Of a stretch of 64,000 bases of DNA, positions 8,380-17,167 are shown piece by piece. A program made the position numbers and the translations under genes. Each line of letters starts with the position of its first letter. Within the stretch, counting starts at the first letter, position 1. Below the pieces are notes generated by a model. The model made no database searches, was not told the DNA's origin, and saw nothing but the letters and a program-made list of their open reading frames with translations. The DNA comes from Candidatus Babelota bacterium (GTDB taxonomy: Bacteria; Babelota; Babeliae; Babelales; Vermiphilaceae): assembly GCA_029262615.1 (NCBI GenBank), contig JAJCZD010000008.1, positions 51,084-115,083 of the forward strand. The letters run 5' to 3'.

Positions 8380-9687
8380 ATGGGCAATCATCACAAACTA
8401 TCCTTATCTGCAGCAATTTTTATAAATATCAATATTATCATGGGATCTGGCGTTTTTATCAATACAATAGAACTAGCAAGACGTGCTGGTATTCTTGGTG
8501 GTTTTATGTATCTTGCAATGGGTCTTCTACTTCTACCACTTATTGCTAGCATTGCAACATTAGTTAATCTTCATCCAAGTGGCGGATTTTATATGTTTGG
8601 TAGCCAAGAGATTAGTCCATTATTTGGATTTATTAGTTCATGGGGTTATTTCATTGGCAAGATGGCCTCAACAGCCCTAACCATTCATGTGGCAATGACC
8701 TTATTACAACAAGTTTTTCCTCTACTTGCTTTCTTTAATGTACTCACCCTGGACTTATTAGTTGTAGCTTTATTTATTTTTCTTAACACCTTAAATGTAC
8801 ATACCGGAAAAAGAATCCAATATCTATTTATAAGCATGAAAGTCATACCATTACTTTTTGCAATTTTAGGTGGGCTCTATTTAGTTTCTACTGCAACTAT
8901 TATTACCGGCATGCCGCCAGTCTGGTCTGGCATGGCAATCAGTTTACCGTTAGTGCTCTATGCTTCTACTGGATTTGAATCTGCGTGCCTTATTTCATCG
9001 CGGATAAAAGATGCAAAACGCAATGCACCAATTGCAATTTACACTTCCTTTATTATCGTTCTTATTATTGCATTCTTATATCAATTTCTTTTTTCACTCG
9101 CTGTGGGCATTCCACTCGGCATGTATGATTCATATTTGCAGGCATTTCCCGCGCTGCTGGTCCGATTATTTACCAACAAATGGTTAATGCAAAAACTACT
9201 TGGCTTGATCTACATTGCAGTTGCATGCTCTTCTTTGGGAGCTGGATATGGATTAATTTTCAGTAATAATTGGAATTTATATACCTTGGCCACTCACAAT
9301 CATCTCTTTTTTAAAAACATCCTTACTACTTTTAATCGTCATCATATACCAGTTGCCTGCATTCTAGTAGAAGGCATTTTGATTCTTTTATATTTTGCTA
9401 TTACTAAAGGTTCACAGTTACCACTACAACAACTGGGAGCACTGGGCGCAACAATAGCTTACACAATAAGTGTTCTTTCCTTATTAGCAGCTAAATACAA
9501 CAAACCTGAAATTTCAATTCAATGGTTTATTCCATTGCTTGGTTTAGGAAACTGTTTGGTATTAATAGCATCTTGCATTAGTAGTTTTTTTGTGTCTGGA
9601 TTATTTCCGTTAGTTATTTTTTTGCTACTACTTCTTTTTGGCATTAGCATGTACTTTATTACTAAAAAAAAGCCACAATCAGCGTAA
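8380..9687 (+). CDS. APC-family amino-acid permease
   Basis: 435 residues with about 12 hydrophobic spans. The N-terminus NINIIMGSGVFINTIELARRAG is the family's first unwound helix, which binds the amino-acid backbone (usual form G-S-G-I/V-F). Inner-membrane uptake or exchange of amino acids; the substrate cannot be read from sequence. It is flanked by genes on the opposite strand and so is transcribed alone. Amino-acid import fits an organism with little biosynthesis. Confidence 0.85.
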   Translation: MGNHHKLSLSAAIFININIIMGSGVFINTIELARRAGILGGFMYLAMGLLLLPLIASIATLVNLHPSGGFYMFGSQEISPLFGFISSWGYFIGKMASTALTIHVAMTLLQQVFPLLAFFNVLTLDLLVVALFIFLNTLNVHTGKRIQYLFISMKVIPLLFAILGGLYLVSTATIITGMPPVWSGMAISLPLVLYASTGFESACLISSRIKDAKRNAPIAIYTSFIIVLIIAFLYQFLFSLAVGIPLGMYDSYLQAFPALLVRLFTNKWLMQKLLGLIYIAVACSSLGAGYGLIFSNNWNLYTLATHNHLFFKNILTTFNRHHIPVACILVEGILILLYFAITKGSQLPLQQLGALGATIAYTISVLSLLAAKYNKPEISIQWFIPLLGLGNCLVLIASCISSFFVSGLFPLVIFLLLLLFGISMYFITKKKPQSA

Positions 9688-9737
9688 TTCAAACTCATGT
9701 GATTGCATAGCGATACTAGAAATCTTTTGTAATCGAT

Positions 9738-9771
9738 AATAGATTTTTGAAATTTTATCCAAAAATCTATT
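9738..9771. repeat. 12-bp perfect inverted repeat
   Basis: AATAGATTTTTG at 9738-9749 pairs exactly with 9760-9771 across a 10-base A/T loop. It lies between the convergent permease gene and the decayed LRR gene. It could end transcription from both sides, but there is no T run directly after either arm. Confidence 0.5.
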
Positions 9772-9842
9772 TGCACTCTTTGCTCGTATTTTTTTCTGAT
9801 CTCTTTTTTTGTTTACTCACTTAACGGGTTTTTAGTAAAAGT

Positions 9843-10439
9843 CTAAGAACTTACTAAGTTAGTAAGGCCAGCAAAGGTATTCACTGAAATTATACTTAGT
9901 TGGTTATTACAAAGACGAAGAACAGTAGGAATCTTAGGGATATTTTGTAAACCCTTGCAGATTGTTTATTTCATGCCTCTCAAATCGAGTAATTCCCTCT
10001 GGACAATTATTTTTATTTTCTTTTTTAATATTGGACTGTTTAAATAATCCTGTATTGAAAATCCGTAATCAAGAACTTGTTTTGGGTTCTGGCCTGGAAA
10101 ATGTCTTGCTAGCCAAGTTGAAGGAAGTTTCAATTCTTTGCCATAGTTTAGATACCACTTTTTTGCAAATTCATTGAGATATTGTTTTTTATACGTTAGG
10201 GAAAATTGTGCAATTAATGACAAGTATTTCATTGCCAATTTGATACCAGGCTTTTTTGGAAATGGCGCTTCCAATTGATTTATTGTTTCGGTCAAAATTA
10301 TTATTTGTAGTTCCTCTGGTAATTGCTGAGTAATCAAGCTTTGTAACTGCCCTTGCGCAGTTCCTTTATCTGGCTCCATTGCACCAAAATACCCTACACA
10401 AACGACAAACGGAACAAATAATACACCTTTAATCTTCAT
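9843..10439 (-). pseudogene. Frameshifted LRR protein, F-box-like N-terminus
   Basis: Paralogue of the two LRR genes upstream. The open frame covers 157 codons (9966-10439): signal peptide ending YFGAMEPDKG, an F-box-like stretch QQLPEELQIIIL, then the family's SIQDYLNSPILKKKIKI segment, and stops right after RGMK. The intact copies read GMKINSLQGLQNIP at that place. Here one A is lost from an A4 run (9969-9971) and one base is gained about 20 bases later (near 9948-9952), after which one more LRR (CNNQLSIISVNTFAGLTNL) is readable to a stop at 9843-9845. The short product could still be made; the LRR part is lost. Confidence 0.75.
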
Positions 10440-10448
10440 CTTTTTACC

Positions 10449-11411
10449 TTAAAAATCTATTTTTACGCCTGGAAGTGCTTTTCTGATTGCATCCTTTGTT
10501 GGCTCACTTAGTTGTTTGTTACCTCTAAGAACAAGAGATTTTAAACTAGTAAGGCCTGCAAAGGTCTTAGATTCAATCGTTGTCAGGTTGTTATCTTTCA
10601 GATCAAAATATTTTAAATTAGTCAGGTCCGCAAAGGCATTAGATTCAATCATTGTTAGTTGGTTATTTTCAAGATCAAGATATTTTAAACTAGTCAGGCC
10701 TGCAAAGGCATTAGATTCAATCGTTGTTAGTTGGTTATTTTGAAGATAAAGACCTTCTAAACTAGTAAGGCCTGCAAAGGCATTAGATTCAATCATTGTT
10801 AGTTGGTTATCTTTCAGAACAAGAACTTCTAAACTAGTAAGGCCTGCAAAGGTATTAGATTCAATCGTTGTCAGGTTGTTTCCACTAAGATGAAGATATT
10901 TTAAATTAGTCAGGCCTGCAAAGGTATTAGATTCAATCGTTGTTAGTTGGTTATTTTCAAGATCAAGAGTTTGTACGGTCAAAATGTTAGGGATATTTTG
11001 CAACCCTTGCAGGCTGTTTATTTTCATGCCTTCTAAATTGAGAACCACCTCACCCCGGTCAGTTATTATTTTTATTTTCTCTTTTAATACCGGACTGCTT
11101 AGATAATCCTCTATTGATAGCCCCCAGGGCACACTAGTATCTAGTTTTTCACCGTACAAGATATAATATTCCCGCCCTAACTCAGCTAAAGACCATCCTT
11201 CCAATTCTTTTGGTACTTTTTCGAGTTCCTTTTTAAAACCTTCTAATGATATTTTTTTATCATAAATTTGTTTTGCTTTTGCTTTGATAACAGCTTTTTT
11301 TAAGGTCGGTGGTTGAAACTGCCCTTGCACAGTTCCTTTATCTGGCTCCATTGCGCCAACATACCCTACACAGATAATAAATAGAATAAATACTATACCT
11401 TTAATCTTCAT
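10449..11411 (-). CDS. Exported leucine-rich-repeat protein
   Basis: 320 residues. Signal peptide ending YVGAMEPDKG, a helical N-domain (about 30-130) with VPKELEGWSLAELGREYYI, then six 24-residue LRRs plus a capping unit (about 140-320). Consensus: L-x-x-L-x-L-x-x-N-x-L-T-x-I-E-S-N-A-F-A-G-L-T-S, the eukaryotic 'typical' LRR class. Start ATG supported by AAGG. The 72-bp DNA repeats are close to identical, so unit number may change by recombination. Nine bases separate it from each LRR neighbour, which indicates one transcript. Probably a binding protein for a host ligand. Confidence 0.85.
   Translation of the reverse strand: MKIKGIVFILFIICVGYVGAMEPDKGTVQGQFQPPTLKKAVIKAKAKQIYDKKISLEGFKKELEKVPKELEGWSLAELGREYYILYGEKLDTSVPWGLSIEDYLSSPVLKEKIKIITDRGEVVLNLEGMKINSLQGLQNIPNILTVQTLDLENNQLTTIESNTFAGLTNLKYLHLSGNNLTTIESNTFAGLTSLEVLVLKDNQLTMIESNAFAGLTSLEGLYLQNNQLTTIESNAFAGLTSLKYLDLENNQLTMIESNAFADLTNLKYFDLKDNNLTTIESKTFAGLTSLKSLVLRGNKQLSEPTKDAIRKALPGVKIDF
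10541..10972 (-). repeat. Six 72-bp tandem LRR repeats
   Basis: Six nearly identical 72-bp units encode the six LRRs of the gene at 10449-11411. The core (minus strand) spells TTAGATTCAATCG-like and GGCCTGCAAAGG-like words on the plus strand in every unit. Confidence 0.85.
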
Positions 11412-11420
11412 CTTTTTTCC

Positions 11421-12380
11421 TTAAAAATATATTTTTACACCTGGAAGTGCTTTTCTGATCGCATTCTTTGTTTGCTCACTTAGTTGTTTGTTACCTCTAA
11501 GAACAAGAGATTTTAAACTAGTAAGGCCTGCAAAGGCATTAGATTCAATTGTACTTAGTTGGTTATTAGCAAGATCAAGAACTTTTAAGTTAGTAATACC
11601 TGCAAAGGCATTAGATTCAATCGTTGTTAGTTGGCTATTTTGAAGATAAAGACCTTCTAAACTAGTAAGGCCTGCAAAGGCATTAGATTCAACCGTTATT
11701 AGCTGGTTATTATTAAGATTAAGATTTTCTAAATTAGTCAAGCCGGCAAAGGCATTAGATTCAATTGTACTTAGCTGGTTATTAGTAAGATCAAGATCTT
11801 CTAAACTAGTAAGGCCTGCAAAGGCATTAGATTCAATTGTACTTAGTTGGTTATTAGCAAGATCAAGAACTTTTAAGTTAGTAATACCTGCAAAGGCATT
11901 AGATTCAATCGTTGTTAGTTGGTTATTTTGAAGATCAAGCATTTGTACGGTAAATATCTTAGGGATATTTTTTAACCCTTGCAGATTGTTTATTTTCATA
12001 AAGTCCAAATCGAGCTCGAAAAAATCTGTGGTAATTGTCACTTGTATTTTCTCTTTTAAAACCGGACTGCTTAAATAATCCTGTATTGATAGCCCCCAGG
12101 GTACCCCAGTATCAAGTTCTTCACCGTATAAAATATAATATTGGCGTCCTAACTCAGCTAAAGACCATTCTTCCAATTCTTTTGGAACTTTTTTGAGTTC
12201 CTTTTTAAAATCTTCTAATGCTATTTGTTTATTGTGGATTTGTTTTGCTTTTGCTTTAATAACAGCTTCTTTTAAGCTCGTAGGTTGTAACTGCTCTTGA
12301 ACAGTTCCTGTATCTGGCCCCGTTCCAACATATCCTACACAGGCGATAAAAAGAACAAATACTATACCTTTAATCTTCAA
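11421..12380 (-). CDS. Exported LRR protein with TTG start
   Basis: 319 residues if started at the TTG at 12378-12380. The two paralogues start at the homologous position with ATG (reading KIKG), and AAAGG lies upstream in the same place; the only in-frame ATG is at 12446 and would put charged residues ahead of the signal peptide. Helical N-domain, then six 24-residue LRRs and a cap (about 140-319). Two units (LKVLDLANNQLSTIESNAFA) are identical in protein, a sign of recent duplication or conversion. The cleavage-site Met found in its paralogues is replaced here (YVGTGPD). First gene of the LRR cluster. Confidence 0.85.
   Translation of the reverse strand: MKIKGIVFVLFIACVGYVGTGPDTGTVQEQLQPTSLKEAVIKAKAKQIHNKQIALEDFKKELKKVPKELEEWSLAELGRQYYILYGEELDTGVPWGLSIQDYLSSPVLKEKIQVTITTDFFELDLDFMKINNLQGLKNIPKIFTVQMLDLQNNQLTTIESNAFAGITNLKVLDLANNQLSTIESNAFAGLTSLEDLDLTNNQLSTIESNAFAGLTNLENLNLNNNQLITVESNAFAGLTSLEGLYLQNSQLTTIESNAFAGITNLKVLDLANNQLSTIESNAFAGLTSLKSLVLRGNKQLSEQTKNAIRKALPGVKIYF
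11513..11944 (-). repeat. Six 72-bp tandem LRR repeats
   Basis: Same 72-bp unit as in the neighbouring gene, again six copies. The units of the two genes are interchangeable in sequence, so exchange between them is likely. Confidence 0.85.
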
Positions 12381-12529
12381 TTTTTTGCCTTTATGAAAGT
12401 AATATCTTCTTACTTTAAGGTAACAAAATGGGCCTATCAAATGCAATAATTCAAATAGGAATTAAGCCAGACGGTTTCGCAAGGGGTTTTAATGCATCTA
12501 TTGCGATATGTTGAGGGGTTCTAAAAAAA

Positions 12530-13594
12530 TTAACGTAGTTTCAAGCTCATAAGCGCAAGTAAAGCTAAAATCAATGAAATGATACCGAAACGAACGGTAA
12601 TTCGTGATTCAGGCCAACCCAGAAGTTCAAAATGGTGATGTATCGGCGCCATTTTAAATAATCTCTTTCCACGCAATTTCATAGACCCAACTTGTAAGAT
12701 AACCGATAATGCCTCAACAACAAATAAACCACCAGAGAGCGCTAATAACAATTCTTGTTTTACCATAAGAGCCATGAGGGCTAATCCTGCACCTAATGAA
12801 AGAGAACCTACATCACCCATAAAAATTTGAGCTGGCCAGCAGTTATACCATAAGAACCCTAATGAAGCGCCAACCAAAGAAGTACCAATAATGGTAATTT
12901 CCGCTGTATTTGTAAAAGGAATATGTAAATAGTTTGCAATAAACGCGTGGCCAGAAAAATAAGCAATGATAGAAAACAATACAAAGTTGGGAATCAAGCA
13001 ACCAATTGCAAGCCCGTCAAGACCATCGGTAAGATTAACTGCATTGGAACAACCAACCAACACAAACATGGCCCAGGCAATAAAAAAAATACCTATATTT
13101 GGATTTACATTTTTTAAAAAAGGCAAAGCAATAGTAGTTGTTGCGCCATTGGTTTGTAACCAAGCAATAACTACCAAAAAAGATAAAAAAAGTTGCGCAA
13201 TAAATTTTCTTTTGGCACTCATGCCAATACCACTTTTAATTTTATACCAATCGTCTATACCTCCAATACAAGCAAAGCCAAACAAGCAAAATAAAAATAT
13301 CCAAACTCGCATATCAGTTAAATTGCACCAAAGCAATATTGAAACAAAAACGGCCAGCAGAATAAATATACCACCCATAGTTGGCATGTTATTTTTGTCT
13401 TTATGGTGCTCAGGAGTGAACTCCCTAACGTTGGAACGGAAATATTTCCTAGAAAAAATAATGAACCATTTTCCAAAGAAAAGAGATAACACTAAAGATG
13501 TTAATAAAGCCACAATTGCACGGAAACTAATGTAATGGACCACATTAAGATGTGACAAATAGAATTTTAGCCAGTGTGATACATGATAGAACAT
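12530..13594 (-). CDS. mraY: MraY, lipid I synthase
   Basis: 354 residues from the ATG at 13592-13594; this start matches the usual MraY N-terminus and has AGGAG upstream, while a longer frame from a GTG at 13639 adds 15 residues. Transfers phospho-MurNAc-pentapeptide to undecaprenyl phosphate at the inner face of the membrane, the first membrane step of peptidoglycan synthesis. About ten transmembrane spans; signature motifs NLTDGLDGLA, MGDVGSLSLGA and PIHHHFELLGWPE are all present. It stands apart from other murein genes, which are not in the window. Its presence says the cell still makes a peptidoglycan precursor. Confidence 0.95.
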   Translation of the reverse strand: MFYHVSHWLKFYLSHLNVVHYISFRAIVALLTSLVLSLFFGKWFIIFSRKYFRSNVREFTPEHHKDKNNMPTMGGIFILLAVFVSILLWCNLTDMRVWIFLFCLFGFACIGGIDDWYKIKSGIGMSAKRKFIAQLFLSFLVVIAWLQTNGATTTIALPFLKNVNPNIGIFFIAWAMFVLVGCSNAVNLTDGLDGLAIGCLIPNFVLFSIIAYFSGHAFIANYLHIPFTNTAEITIIGTSLVGASLGFLWYNCWPAQIFMGDVGSLSLGAGLALMALMVKQELLLALSGGLFVVEALSVILQVGSMKLRGKRLFKMAPIHHHFELLGWPESRITVRFGIISLILALLALMSLKLR

Positions 13595-13692
13595 TACAAT
13601 TAAAACTCCTCTGTTTGCTCTTATCTTGAGGTTTAACACACCTACAAAAGGATAGTCAATACGCTGATTAAATCAAGGTATTGCGTAGCCTT

Positions 13693-13721
13693 TTGACACT
13701 TATAGCTATAACCGATACAGT
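13693..13721 (+). promoter_or_regulatory. Sigma-70-type promoter
   Basis: TTGACA at 13693-13698, 17-base spacer, TACAGT at 13716-13721. It points at the exported-protein gene starting at 13785. A second A/T-rich TATATAAA at about 13751 could also serve. Confidence 0.45.
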
Positions 13722-13784
13722 TATTATTATCAATATGAAATTGTACCTTACTATATAAAACAGGTAAATTACAGGAGATTTATT

Positions 13785-14447
13785 ATGAAATTCAATAATA
13801 TGAAAATAATAACTGCTTTATGCATAGGCCTGAGCACGGTTGCCGTTGCACATCAACCAAGCTCAGAGCAAACCAACTTTTTACAGGAAATTGGTAACAC
13901 TATTAAAAAAATAGTTGCTGAGGTAAAAACAAAATTTGCAAACCTTAAAGATAAAAAGAATAAAGAGTCCTTATTAAAAAATCATATTCCTGGTTTTGCA
14001 CAAATAATCAATACCATGAAAAGCAAGGTGATTAAGCCACTTGAGCAAATGCAAAAGCGGGGACAAAAGGATACCTTTGAGCAAGCTGCAGTATTATTTA
14101 AAGAAATTGTTGAGCAGTTAGTTGACCATTTACACAAAATACAAACAACAATAACCCAGGCCGCTAAAGGACCAGCTGGCACAAAAAAAGCAAAACGAGC
14201 TAAAGCTGAAAACATTGCTAAAAAAATAAAGGCTATGGCTGATCAAATAAAAAAAAGTAACGACATTAAAAAGATCTTAGATAAAATAAAAGAACTGCAA
14301 ACGCTATTAGTAACAATGGAATTGCAGTCATTGGCAAAGCAAGTACAACAAATTCATGATTTGTGCCAAGATTTGCTTAATGATAAAAAAGTAATGACAA
14401 ATAATGAAAAATTAGCATTTGTTACTGCAATTGCAAACAAATTATAA
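13785..14447 (+). CDS. Exported alpha-helical Lys-rich protein
   Basis: 220 residues. Signal peptide MKFNNMKIITALCIGLS..AVA, then Lys/Gln/Leu-rich helices across the rest, likely a coiled coil. GGAG lies eight bases before the ATG; the second ATG (codon 6) is also possible. No family recognised. It sits alone between mraY, which points away, and the mnmG promoter. Same general type as the proteins at 503 and 47596. Confidence 0.7.
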   Translation: MKFNNMKIITALCIGLSTVAVAHQPSSEQTNFLQEIGNTIKKIVAEVKTKFANLKDKKNKESLLKNHIPGFAQIINTMKSKVIKPLEQMQKRGQKDTFEQAAVLFKEIVEQLVDHLHKIQTTITQAAKGPAGTKKAKRAKAENIAKKIKAMADQIKKSNDIKKILDKIKELQTLLVTMELQSLAKQVQQIHDLCQDLLNDKKVMTNNEKLAFVTAIANKL

Positions 14448-14529
14448 ACCACCTTTTCTTTGAAAATCTTTTCTTATTTTTCCCTTTTTGTATACGGGAA
14501 ATGGAGGTCGGCTTCTGATTGAATTAATC

Positions 14530-14558
14530 TTGCCGGTATTATGTAAATGGAATATACT
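14530..14558 (+). promoter_or_regulatory. Promoter for mnmG
   Basis: TTGCCG at 14530-14535, 17-base spacer, TATACT at 14553-14558. The start of transcription would fall near 14565, inside the first arm of the terminator hairpin at 14559-14593, so promoter and upstream terminator are nested. Confidence 0.5.
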
Positions 14559-14593
14559 AGCCCTTAGAGCAACAAAATTCTAAGGGCTTTTTT
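14559..14593 (+). terminator. Rho-independent terminator overlapping the mnmG promoter
   Basis: Nine-bp stem AGCCCTTAG with CTAAGGGCT, 12-13-base loop, then six T. It ends the transcript of 13785-14447. Transcripts from the promoter at 14530-14558 begin inside the left arm and should escape it. Confidence 0.75.
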
Positions 14594-14620
14594 AACCAAA
14601 CTTTTACTCATATAAAAATT

Positions 14621-16474
14621 ATGAAAAATAAAACAACAGACTTTGATGTTATTATCGTTGGCGGGGGACATGCTGGTATTGAAGCAGCCTATAGTGCAGC
14701 TAAGATGGGCTCTAAAGTACTATTGGTGACCCTTGAACTTAATAAAATTGGTCTCATGCGTTGCAATCCTGCTGTTGGTGGCATTGGTAAAGGTCATATT
14801 GTTTATGAAATTAGTGCTCTTGGTGGCCTCATGCCAAAACTATGCACACAAACCTATCTACAAGCAAGGATGCTTAATACCTCAAAAGGGCCGGCAGTCC
14901 AAGGCCTTCGCTTACAAATCGATAAATATGCCTATAATCAATTAAGCAAAAAAATGCTCGAGCAAGTAGATAATATTACCCTTTATGAAGGAACGGTTGA
15001 TGATATCATTTTGGATAGCAAAAAACAGGTTTCTGGAGCACGGACCGCAAATGGCACTGTTTTTAATGCTCCATCGGTAGTTTTGACCACCGGAACATTC
15101 TTGAATGGCAAAATGCACATCGGAGACAAAACCTTTACCGGTGGTGGCCGTGGCGAGGACGCAGTAACCGCTCTAGCATTTTTTTTACAAAAACTTGGGC
15201 TTAAAATGGGGCGTTTAAAAACAGGAACCCCTCCACGCCTACTTGCAAGTTCTGTGGATTTTTCCAAAATGGAATGTCAGCAACCGGACAACCTCAATTA
15301 TTTGTTTGAGTTTTATCCTCACAAGTCTGAGCAAAAACGTGCGTGCTATATTACTCATACTAATGAAAAAACCCATGAGGTCATTAAAAAAAATTTACAT
15401 CTTTCTGCTATGTATAATGGCAACATTTCTGGTGTTGGACCGCGCTATTGCCCATCCATCGAAGATAAAGTAGGCCGATTTCCAAATAAGCAATCTCATC
15501 ATGTATTTGTTGAACCAGAAGGCAAAGAGGTTGATGAATTGTATCCAAATGGCATATCTACCTCACTTCCTCTTGAGGTACAAAAAGAATATATTCGTAC
15601 GATAAAAGGTTTTGAGAGTGCAATTATAACCAAACCTGGCTATGCAGTAGAGTATGATTTTGTCCTACCTGATCAGCTTCATCATACTTTAGAAGTAAAG
15701 GTCTGCCCTGGTTTATTTTTGGCTGGCCAAATTAATGGTACTACTGGATATGAAGAAGCAGCCGGCCAGGGGATTATTGCTGGCATTAATGCTCATCTTA
15801 AAACACACAATCAAGAGCCATTTATTTTGGATCGCAATGAAAGCTACATTGGTGTAATGATTGATGATCTGGTAACTATGGGTGTTGATGAACCATATCG
15901 CATGTTTACTTCTCGTGCTGAACGTCGTTTAACCTTGCGCCAAGATAATGTATTTTTACGCTTGACCAATAAAGCATATAACCTTGGTCTGATTGACCAA
16001 AAATTATATAATGACTTTCAACAAGAAAAAGAATTAGTGCAACAAACCTTGCAAGAATTACGCTCTGGTAACAAACATGTTGAACTCCTACGTTTGTTTG
16101 GTGAGTCTCAATGCAGTGCAGACAAAATAAAAAATATTACTGGCAAAAAATTGGACGATCGAGCTGCATTAATGATACAAGCAACCATTATGTATGCACC
16201 ATATTTAGACCGTGAACAACGAGAAATCGATCGCACAAAACAACATGCACAAATGAAAATCCCACCCAATTTCGACTTTTGTTCCATTTCCGGTCTATCA
16301 AAAGAATTGCAGCAAAAATTAAACAAATACAAGCCTCATAACATTGATCAAGCCTCTCGCATTCCGGGAATGACCCCTGCTGCTATATCGCTCCTGATCA
16401 TCAGACTAAGAAAAAAGAACTCAAGTAGAAATAAGCCCCTAGGGACCCCTTTTGCCAGAACGGCTCAAACCTGA
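14621..16474 (+). CDS. mnmG: MnmG, tRNA U34 modification enzyme
   Basis: 617 residues, normal length. FAD- and tetrahydrofolate-dependent partner of MnmE that places the carboxymethylaminomethyl group on U34 of tRNA. Motifs: FAD-binding VGGGHAGIEAA near the start, RCNPAVGGIGKGH, GRFPNKQSHHVFVEPEG, GYAVEYDFV, NGTTGYEEAAGQG and FTSRAERRLTLRQDN, and the C-terminal helical domain for MnmE. No MnmE gene is in the window. No clear ribosome site precedes the ATG. Confidence 0.95.
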   Translation: MKNKTTDFDVIIVGGGHAGIEAAYSAAKMGSKVLLVTLELNKIGLMRCNPAVGGIGKGHIVYEISALGGLMPKLCTQTYLQARMLNTSKGPAVQGLRLQIDKYAYNQLSKKMLEQVDNITLYEGTVDDIILDSKKQVSGARTANGTVFNAPSVVLTTGTFLNGKMHIGDKTFTGGGRGEDAVTALAFFLQKLGLKMGRLKTGTPPRLLASSVDFSKMECQQPDNLNYLFEFYPHKSEQKRACYITHTNEKTHEVIKKNLHLSAMYNGNISGVGPRYCPSIEDKVGRFPNKQSHHVFVEPEGKEVDELYPNGISTSLPLEVQKEYIRTIKGFESAIITKPGYAVEYDFVLPDQLHHTLEVKVCPGLFLAGQINGTTGYEEAAGQGIIAGINAHLKTHNQEPFILDRNESYIGVMIDDLVTMGVDEPYRMFTSRAERRLTLRQDNVFLRLTNKAYNLGLIDQKLYNDFQQEKELVQQTLQELRSGNKHVELLRLFGESQCSADKIKNITGKKLDDRAALMIQATIMYAPYLDREQREIDRTKQHAQMKIPPNFDFCSISGLSKELQQKLNKYKPHNIDQASRIPGMTPAAISLLIIRLRKKNSSRNKPLGTPFARTAQT

Positions 16475-16521
16475 TAAACTTTAATACTCATTGAGAAATA
16501 AAATTAATAGGAGCAGAAACT

Positions 16522-17100
16522 ATGAAAAAACTGCTATTTACCTTCAGTTTTATACCCTTTTTATTATTTTGCCCCGATACTCTTAATACGGTCAAAATAA
16601 ACACAGTCAAGCTTTCAAGTTCTCGCTATGTAATATTTGAGAACAACCTTGATGAAATTGCAAATGTCGACCATGAAAATGGTGATGCCTGGGAATCTGC
16701 CATTGTGTATATGAACAATGTTGTTTTTAAGCCTGGTGATGAAAAAAAGGTATTATTACGTAGAAATGATATTTGTTTACACATAGAAACGCAATTAAAT
16801 AAATGGGATGATCTTGGCAAATTGTTTGGGGGCAAAACTGAAAATGTCTTTAAAGCGGCATCTTTTTTCCAAAAAATTATAAATAAACTACCTGATCATT
16901 ATACGTTATCATGCCATATTAATTTCCGACTAGAAGATGAACAACTATATGAAACAACTTTAGAGTTTTCTGAATTGGTATGCCATTTAACTGATCTATT
17001 AAAAAATGAGGCGTTAGATATATCTGTTCGTCCACATATAAATCCCACGCCGGGACTACGGATCAATTTATATTATAAGAATAACAAAAACCTCTGCTAA
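16522..17100 (+). CDS. Exported protein, unknown function
   Basis: 192 residues with a signal peptide (MKKLLFTFSFIPFLLFC) and a mixed alpha/beta mature part. The start has AGGAG upstream. No conserved motif found. It is followed by the hairpin at 17130-17167. Confidence 0.65.
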   Translation: MKKLLFTFSFIPFLLFCPDTLNTVKINTVKLSSSRYVIFENNLDEIANVDHENGDAWESAIVYMNNVVFKPGDEKKVLLRRNDICLHIETQLNKWDDLGKLFGGKTENVFKAASFFQKIINKLPDHYTLSCHINFRLEDEQLYETTLEFSELVCHLTDLLKNEALDISVRPHINPTPGLRINLYYKNNKNLC

Positions 17101-17129
17101 TTTAACAAAGGTAGGTTGATTTGTACTGT

Positions 17130-17167
17130 CTTATCTTTTACACTTTGGTGAAAAAGATAAGGTTTTT
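17130..17167 (+). terminator. Hairpin-T run directly before a start codon
   Basis: 14-bp stem with one A-A mismatch (17130-17143 with 17148-17161), TTTG loop, followed by TTTTT and then the ATG of the next gene at 17168. It looks like the terminator of 16522-17100, yet its right arm contains the only AAGG that can serve the next gene, so it could also hide that ribosome site. Confidence 0.65.

Noticed and set aside
9948..9971. Programmed frameshifting in the LRR copy
   Set aside because: Two separate indels would be needed and there is no slippery heptamer or downstream structure; decay is simpler.
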